Below, in pieces: positions 58,711-64,000 of a DNA stretch of 64,000 nucleotides. Below the pieces are notes generated by a model. That model was not told where the DNA came from and did no database searches. It worked only from the letters and a program-made list of their open reading frames with translations. Positions within the stretch are counted from its first letter, which is position 1. Each line of letters starts with the position of its first letter. The position numbers were made by a program, and so were the translations under genes. Source of the stretch: Pseudacidovorax sp. NFM-22 (lineage in GTDB: Bacteria > Pseudomonadota > Gammaproteobacteria > Burkholderiales > Burkholderiaceae_C); the NCBI RefSeq assembly GCF_021401245.1, contig NZ_JACBFY010000001.1:1054001-1118000 (forward strand). The letters are read 5' to 3'.

Positions 58711-59046
58711 ATGCAATTCCTGTCGATCCCCGTCGCGGCCGATACCTGGGTCGGCGTCATCGCCTGGGCCTATCTGCTGACCAATGCCGTGCGCGTGTTC
58801 ACCTACATCCCGCAGATCCTGGCGGTGTGGAAATGCCGCGACGGCGCACGCTCGGTGTCACTGCTGACCTGGGGGTCCTGGGTGCTGTCGCATGTGGCGG
58901 CCACCGCGTACGGCGTGCTGGTGGTGAAGGACGGGCTCTTCCTGCTGATCACCCTGATCAACTTCGCCGGCTGCGGTTCGGTCGCGGCCATCGCAGCCCG
59001 TCGGCGCTGGCAATGGAAGCAGGCACGGACGCCGCGCTGGGCCTGA
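58711..59046 (+). CDS. PQ-loop / SemiSWEET-like membrane protein
   Basis: A 111-residue protein with three membrane helices. YIPQILAVWKCRDG contains the PQ-loop signature and SLLTWGSWVLSHVAATAYG is the following helix. SemiSWEETs are dimers that move sugars by facilitated diffusion. ATG 58711 gives a normal length. The substrate is not visible. The gene is 91 nt behind the sensor kinase, on the same strand, and convergent with the esterase pair. Confidence 0.8.
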   Translation: MQFLSIPVAADTWVGVIAWAYLLTNAVRVFTYIPQILAVWKCRDGARSVSLLTWGSWVLSHVAATAYGVLVVKDGLFLLITLINFAGCGSVAAIAARRRWQWKQARTPRWA

Positions 59047-59082
59047 CCCGGCTCGGCGGCGCCAAGCAGCAGACCACAGAAC

Positions 59083-60477
59083 TCAGCGCGCGGGCACCCG
59101 TGTCTCGACGGGCTGGGGTCGCCAGTCGGGCTGCAGGTGGCAGCCCGGCTTGCCGGCCGTGCCGTAGCGCGGCTCCAGCCGGCGGCAGGCCTCGGCCAGC
59201 CCGGTGGGCGTGGGCTTCTCGCCTCGGTCGATCCACGCGACCAGGGCATCGAACAGCGCCGGGTATTCCGGATCGCTCAGGTAGCTGTGCTCGCGCTCGT
59301 CGGCGAAGGTCTGCACCAGGTTGCCCTCGGTGCCGGCGGCGGTGCGGATGCGGCGGTAGGCGTCCTCCAGCTCGACGAAGGCGGTGGGGTCGTGGATGGC
59401 ATGCATCGTCACCGTGGGCAGCGAGGTGCGGCCGGTGGGCAGGCTGTCCGCCGCCAGCGCGCCCTGGGCCTGCGGATCGGCGGCATAGCGCAGCACGCCC
59501 GCGTTGAGCGCCTCGGCCTCGCCGGGCGGCGCGTCGTAGCGCACGCCGATGTTGCCGAAGGGGTTGCGGCCGCCCAGGCGCTTCTGCGTCAGGTCCTGGA
59601 ACAGCCAGGTGGCCCAGTTGAGGTGGGCGACCAGCGCCCGCTCGGGGATCTTCACTGCGGTCAGGATGGTTTTGAGATGGCTCGCCTGCGCCGGCGTGCG
59701 CTGCGCCGCGGGCAGGCCCACGCCGGTGCAGTCGCGCACACGCTCGGCCAGTTGCTGGCGCGTCAGCGTGGAATCGAGCGGCAGGCCCTGCCACAGCGGG
59801 TATTGCGGCTCCGACGGCAGTGGATGGTTGCGGCAGACGTACTGGTAGACCACCCGCAGGTCCAGTCGGAAGTCGTAGGCGGTGTTGCCGCCGCCCAGCA
59901 CGCCGCTGGTGAGCACCAGGCCGTCGTAGGGGCTCTTGAGACCACCCAAAGGCGCATAGAGCTCAGCCGCCTTCGAGGCCACGCCGCCGCCGTAGCTCTG
60001 CCCGTGCAGCAGCGTGCGGCGGGGCTCACCGAAGCGGGCGACGAAGATGCGGCGCAGCCGCTCGGTGTCCTCGGCGGCCAGGGTCACGCCATAGCCGCTG
60101 CGTCGGTAGGTGGAGCCGGCCCAGGCATAGCCGGCCTTCACCGTGATGGCCCAGCGGCTCAGGTCCTCCTCGCTGCGCGACAGCTTCGGGGGACCGGTCT
60201 CGGGGCCGCCATGGGCATGCATCACCAGCACGCGGTTCCAGTCCTTGGGAATGGCGATCCAGTAGAAGGCGCCCGCGCCGTCGGCGCCGGTGTAGCAGCG
60301 CGCGTCCTGCGGCACGGCCTTCGGGCAGGTGGCGGGCGAGGGGCCCGTGGCTGCGGCCGGGCGCATCGCGGCTTCCTCGGCAGGACGTGCCGCAGCAGGG
60401 GCGGCCACAGCGACCAGGCTCGCGGTGCCGAGCGCCGCCAACACCAGAGCGGGGCGGAAGAAGGAAGGGCAGGACAT
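59083..60477 (-). CDS. secreted alpha/beta hydrolase, paired with tannase-like enzyme
   Basis: A 464-residue exported hydrolase. ATG 60477 is coupled to the tannase-like gene by a 1-nt overlap (TGATG). The first 31 residues are a signal peptide (LAALGTASLVAVAAPAAA). LLHGQSYGGGVASKAAEL places the nucleophile at Ser161; an Asp in MHAIHDPTAFVELEDAYRR and a His in DEREHSYLSDPEYPAL complete a plausible triad. Cys residues in the mature protein may form disulfides. The substrate is unknown, but the neighbour suggests an aromatic or plant-phenolic ester. It is convergent with the PQ-loop gene. Confidence 0.8.
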   Translation of the reverse strand: MSCPSFFRPALVLAALGTASLVAVAAPAAARPAEEAAMRPAAATGPSPATCPKAVPQDARCYTGADGAGAFYWIAIPKDWNRVLVMHAHGGPETGPPKLSRSEEDLSRWAITVKAGYAWAGSTYRRSGYGVTLAAEDTERLRRIFVARFGEPRRTLLHGQSYGGGVASKAAELYAPLGGLKSPYDGLVLTSGVLGGGNTAYDFRLDLRVVYQYVCRNHPLPSEPQYPLWQGLPLDSTLTRQQLAERVRDCTGVGLPAAQRTPAQASHLKTILTAVKIPERALVAHLNWATWLFQDLTQKRLGGRNPFGNIGVRYDAPPGEAEALNAGVLRYAADPQAQGALAADSLPTGRTSLPTVTMHAIHDPTAFVELEDAYRRIRTAAGTEGNLVQTFADEREHSYLSDPEYPALFDALVAWIDRGEKPTPTGLAEACRRLEPRYGTAGKPGCHLQPDWRPQPVETRVPAR

Positions 60478-63221
60478 CAGTGACGGACTCCAAGTTCGAG
60501 CGCCGCATTCGCGCCCGGGTCGGCGACGAAGGCGAAGACGCCGCTGTTGTAGATCAGCTTGCCCGGCCGGCCCGTGCCAGCCGTGGCCACGCCCGGCACG
60601 GGCGTGTCGAAGACCATCGTGGCGCTCGCGCTGCCCAGCTGCAGGCTGGTGCCGGCGATGGCCGCATCGCGGTTGTCGCCATTGCTGCTGGCCGCGATGT
60701 AGCTGCCATCGGCCGTGCCCGCGACCAGGCTCTGCTGAGTGGCATGCACACGCATGCCCACGTTGCCCGAGGCATCGCGCACCAGGTGCAGCGGCACCGC
60801 GGCGCCGCCCACCAGGCCGATCACCATCGAGCCCGAGAGCGTGCCGCCCGTGGTGGTGGCGCCGCCCGTGGGCGAGGTGGTGAACACGTCGAAGGCGCCA
60901 CGCGTGGTGTTGAAGGCGAGGTAGCCCTTCTCGGTCTGCGTGCAGTTGGCGTCGTAGACCATGAAGCCGCCGGTGGTGGCGTCGCGGCAGTACTGGAAGG
61001 TGCCCGCGTTGCGCAGCCGCACCGCCCCCGCGTAGCTGGCCGCGGCGCCGCTGCCGGCCTGCTGCACGCCCGCCGCATTGGAGATGGCCGCCACCGGGTT
61101 GAACACGGTGGGCGTGGCGCGGTTGTCGAAGGTGGTCTGGAAGGCCACCAGCGATGCGAAGCCGCCGCCCGCCGCCCGCGTCACGCCACCGGACAGCACG
61201 CCGCCCGGCGCGAAGGTGAACAGTGCCCCGCCCTCCCCGCTCGTGTAGCTGCACTGGCCCTGCGGCACCAGCGTGCCGCTGCGCTGCGTGCCAACGGCGC
61301 GCTGGCTGCTGGCGTCGATGGTGACGGTGTAGGCCAGCGTGGCCGGGTCGATCTGCACCCGCAGCTCCTCGCCCTCCATGTTGCCGCCCCGGTAGGTGGT
61401 AGCCGAGGCCGGCAGGTACTGGCAGGCCAGCGGGTCGCCCACCTCGGTCACGCAGCTGTAGTTGACGGCCGCATCCAGGCTGCCGCTGCCGCGGTACTTG
61501 GGCCAGGCCGGGAACTGGCACAGCGGCCGAGTGCGGCCGTAGCTGCCGGCCACGGTGTCCATGGCCACCGGCGTGGCGGGCGCCAGGCCCTTCTCCACCC
61601 AGGACTCCAGCGCGCTCAGCGAATCCCAGCCCGGGATGAAGACGCCGGTGCCGTGACCCATGCCCGGCACGGTGTAGAAGCGCAGGCTCTGCGCGGCCGA
61701 GGCCGCGCCCACCGTGGCCACCACGCGGTTGTAGTAGTCGATGGTGGAGTTGGGGCTGATCACCTCGTCGGCCAGGCCGTGCAGCATGATCAGCTTGCCG
61801 CCGTGCGCGAAGAAGGGCGCCAGGTTGGCATCGGTCGCGTCGGTCAGGGCCGAGACGGTGGTCACGCGCGAGGTGAAGGCGCCGGGCGCCAGCGGGTCGA
61901 AGGTGAGCGTGTCGAAGGCCGCATCGCGGGTGACGAAGAACTTCACCCACTGGTCGCCGGTGACATACATGTTGGCATCGGCCGAGGTGGCCGGATTGCC
62001 CGGCACGGCCCGCGTGCCCAGGTCGCGCGTGGTGTACGGGCCGGCCACCAGGGCGCCCTCGAGCAGGTTGTAGCCACCCGCCTGCGTGACGCCATTGGCC
62101 AGCGTGTAGCTGCTGAAGACCAGCGGCGACTCGATGGTGCGCACGGTGGCCAGTTGCGCGTCCGACAGGCAGGTGTCGCCCGTATCCGTGCCGCCCGGGC
62201 AGCGCAGCGAGGCCAGGATGGCGCTGTTGAGCTGGCGGCAGCTTTCCACGTTGCTCACGATGCTGTCGGCCGCGCCGTCCAGCCGGTCGCAGGCCTGCAG
62301 CACGGTGCGCTGCACCAGCAGCGTCTTGGCCACGTTCATCCAGCCCGCGCCGCCGTTGGCATAGAGCGCCCGGCCCACCGCCACGTTCGACAGCCGCGTG
62401 CCGCTGTAGTTGAGGGCGGGCTCGTTGGCGATCACGCCGTCGTAGTCGGCCGGCCAGCGCTGGATGTAGGCCAGCGCATCGCGCCCGCCGGTGGAGGTGC
62501 CCAGGAAGTAGGCCTGGGTCGGCTTGCGGCCGTAGTAGGCCAGCACCAGCGCCTGCGCCACGTCGCGGGTCTTCTTGAGCGTGAGGCCGCCGTAGTTGGC
62601 CAGCTGTTCGTCGTTGCTGGCGAAGCGGCCGTCGGTGATGCTGCTGGACTGGTGGCCGGAGTCGTCGCCGTAGGTGGCATAGCCCATGGCCAGCGGCGCG
62701 GCCTGGTCGGGCGGGCCGAAGCGCACGGGCTCGGTGCCGTCGATCAGCCGGCCGTTGAAGCCGCCGCCGCCGAACTGGATGGTCTTGCCGTTCCAGGCCA
62801 GCGGCAGGTTCACGGCGAACTGGATGGCCTGGGCCGAGGCATCCACCGGCTGGATGCTGCCGCGCACCTGGCAGTAGTCGCCCAGGGTGTTGGCCGGATC
62901 GCTGGCCGAGATGGCCACGGCCGTGGCGACCGTGGCGCCGCCGGTGGGCAGCGCGATCGCGCTGGCGGGCAGGCTGCGGCCGGCCAGCGCCGCGCAGTCG
63001 ACCGTGGGCGCGGCAGGCGGCGGGCTGGCCGGCGGTGGCGTGTCGTCCGGCGCCGGCGCCGGTGCCGCGGCCGGCGGCGAGGACGGCAGGAAGGCGAACC
63101 CGCCCCCACCGCCACCACCGCCCCCGCAGGCGGCCAGCATCAGGCCGAGGCCGAGGGCCGCGCCCCAGGTGCGGGGGCGCGACGGAAGCGGGAAAGCGGT
63201 GCGGGGGCCCTGGGGCTGCAT
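60477..63221 (-). CDS. tannase/feruloyl esterase-like lipoprotein with C-terminal extension
   Basis: A 914-residue lipoprotein. A signal peptide ends in a lipobox (LMLAAC) followed by nine glycines and a Pro/Ala linker. Residues about 75-590 are a tannase/feruloyl esterase-type domain with GTSTGGR (Ser243), LHGLADEVISP (Asp) and PGMGHGTG (His) as a complete triad. Residues about 590-914 are an added beta-rich region (VQIDPATLAYTVTIDASSQR, GGTLSGSMVIGLVGGAAVP) that I do not recognise. Likely activity: hydrolysis of gallate or hydroxycinnamate esters. ATG 63221 is chosen. The LysR gene is divergent 129 nt away. Confidence 0.88.
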   Translation of the reverse strand: MQPQGPRTAFPLPSRPRTWGAALGLGLMLAACGGGGGGGGGFAFLPSSPPAAAPAPAPDDTPPPASPPPAAPTVDCAALAGRSLPASAIALPTGGATVATAVAISASDPANTLGDYCQVRGSIQPVDASAQAIQFAVNLPLAWNGKTIQFGGGGFNGRLIDGTEPVRFGPPDQAAPLAMGYATYGDDSGHQSSSITDGRFASNDEQLANYGGLTLKKTRDVAQALVLAYYGRKPTQAYFLGTSTGGRDALAYIQRWPADYDGVIANEPALNYSGTRLSNVAVGRALYANGGAGWMNVAKTLLVQRTVLQACDRLDGAADSIVSNVESCRQLNSAILASLRCPGGTDTGDTCLSDAQLATVRTIESPLVFSSYTLANGVTQAGGYNLLEGALVAGPYTTRDLGTRAVPGNPATSADANMYVTGDQWVKFFVTRDAAFDTLTFDPLAPGAFTSRVTTVSALTDATDANLAPFFAHGGKLIMLHGLADEVISPNSTIDYYNRVVATVGAASAAQSLRFYTVPGMGHGTGVFIPGWDSLSALESWVEKGLAPATPVAMDTVAGSYGRTRPLCQFPAWPKYRGSGSLDAAVNYSCVTEVGDPLACQYLPASATTYRGGNMEGEELRVQIDPATLAYTVTIDASSQRAVGTQRSGTLVPQGQCSYTSGEGGALFTFAPGGVLSGGVTRAAGGGFASLVAFQTTFDNRATPTVFNPVAAISNAAGVQQAGSGAAASYAGAVRLRNAGTFQYCRDATTGGFMVYDANCTQTEKGYLAFNTTRGAFDVFTTSPTGGATTTGGTLSGSMVIGLVGGAAVPLHLVRDASGNVGMRVHATQQSLVAGTADGSYIAASSNGDNRDAAIAGTSLQLGSASATMVFDTPVPGVATAGTGRPGKLIYNSGVFAFVADPGANAALELGVRH

Positions 63222-63350
63222 GGTGATCGGTCTCCTGGGTGGCGGCTCGGACGCGGGGCCGCTCTGGTTGAAAGGGATGCGGGCGCACGATAGGCAGGGC
63301 CTGAATGAGGGTCAAATAAAATAATCCGGCACTTTCGATACGAAAAAGAT

Positions 63351-64000
63351 ATGGAGACACGCGCGCTGCGCTACTTCCTGGCCGTCGCCCAGACCGGCCA
63401 CATGACGCGGGCGGCCGAGCAACTGGGCATCCAGCAGCCGCCGCTTTCCGTGCAGATCAAGGCGCTGGAGCGACAGCTGGGCATGGCCCTGTTCCGCCGC
63501 CATCCGCGGGGCGTGGCGCTCACCGACGCGGGCCGCGCCTTCCAGGCCGAAGCCGAGCGCCTGATGCAGGACATGGCCGCCATGGAAGCGCGCATGGCCC
63601 GGCTGGCCCGCGGCGAGGCGGGCGTGCTGTCGGTGGGCTTCACCAGCTCTGCGGCGGCGCATCGCTTCGTGCCGAACGCGCTGCGCGCCTTCCGCCGCCA
63701 GTACCCCGGCGTGGAACTGAAGATCAGCGAGAACAACGCCGCCGACCTCACCGAGGCGCTGGCCGCGGGCCGGCTGCATGGCGGCCTGCTGCGCGTGCCG
63801 GTGGCCGCCCCGCCGGGCCTGGTCTTCGAGACCCTGCTGCGCGAGCCGGTGCTGGCCGCCCTGCCCATCGAGCATCCGCTGGCGGCCGGGCGACCGGCGG
63901 GCCGCGCCCTCTCGCTGGCCGCGCTGTGCGGGGAGCCGCTGATCCTGGTGCGCCGGGCCGGTGCACCCGGCCTCTATGCCGACCTGCTCTCGCTGGCCCT
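63351..64000 (+). CDS. LysR-family transcriptional regulator, 3' end outside window
   Basis: The first 216 codons of a LysR regulator, open to the window end. ATG 63351 begins METRALRYFLAVAQTGHMTRA, the winged helix, with LGIQQPPLSVQIKALERQLG as recognition region. The effector domain begins near residue 90 (LSVGFTSSAAAHRFVPNAL). This part resembles the CatR/BenM-like group, which often responds to aromatic compounds. It is divergent from the tannase-like gene with 129 nt between, so it probably controls the esterase pair. The rest lies outside the window. Confidence 0.92.
   Translation, partial: METRALRYFLAVAQTGHMTRAAEQLGIQQPPLSVQIKALERQLGMALFRRHPRGVALTDAGRAFQAEAERLMQDMAAMEARMARLARGEAGVLSVGFTSSAAAHRFVPNALRAFRRQYPGVELKISENNAADLTEALAAGRLHGGLLRVPVAAPPGLVFETLLREPVLAALPIEHPLAAGRPAGRALSLAALCGEPLILVRRAGAPGLYADLLSLA

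Overview
The window is about 70% GC and densely coded. It looks like a chromosomal segment of a betaproteobacterium of the order Burkholderiales, most likely Comamonadaceae-like. The support is a phasin gene with a PhaR-like operator, a Bug/TctC-type solute receptor beside AtuA and AtuC-like genes, poly-glycine lipoprotein tethers, a large RpoD with a Lys/Ala-rich N-terminus behind dnaG, and the codon bias. No rRNA, tRNA, CRISPR array, insertion sequence or phage gene was found, so this is ordinary chromosome with some accessory islands. The genus assignment is an inference.

Layout: 1-3.9 kb has a truncated alpha/beta hydrolase, a DUF6351-type secreted hydrolase and a divergent Crp/Fnr regulator. 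4-6.8 kb has a degenerate SRAP-like/receiver/HD-GYP fusion and a proline-rich possible nuclease. 6.9-11.9 kb has a cation/proton antiporter, then a Bug receptor, AtuC-like and AtuA-like genes with a divergent LysR regulator. 11.9-19.8 kb is a glycosyltransferase locus: one reverse gene and four forward genes joined by 4-nt overlaps. 19.8-27.5 kb is a reverse-strand series: amidohydrolase, MFS transporter, rmuC, hydroxyacid dehydrogenase, ion antiporter and pncB.

27.7-30.6 kb has CsbD, a small periplasmic cysteine-repeat protein, a thioesterase, the phasin and an SDR dehydrogenase. 30.7-35.4 kb is the housekeeping pair dnaG and rpoD. 35.5-39.1 kb has a Bcr/CflA transporter, aroQ, a PaaI-like thioesterase, a DM13 protein and a TfoX-like protein. 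39.1-44.9 kb has a PA0069-type radical SAM gene with a LexA box in front of it, then a two-gene RND efflux operon. 45-51 kb has a predicted ATPase, a pentanucleotide repeat tract, secreted proteins, a serine hydrolase, DinB-like, sirtuin and tandem GNAT genes. 51.2-54.2 kb has an ABC ATPase and a fused double permease. 54.6-59 kb has an MHS transporter, a two-component system and a PQ-loop protein. 59-64 kb has two overlapping secreted esterases and a divergent LysR gene cut by the window end.

Genes that plausibly work together: the five glycosyltransferases (a cell-surface glycan or protein glycosylation), the tannase-like pair with its LysR regulator (aromatic ester use), the AtuA/AtuC/Bug set (organic acid uptake and breakdown), the phasin under a PhaR-like site (polyhydroxyalkanoate granules), and the radical SAM gene under SOS control. 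I did not find one unmistakable new system. The best candidates for something undescribed are the SRAP-like/REC/HD-GYP fusion, the glycosyltransferase locus and the repeat-controlled divergent promoter near 45.8 kb.
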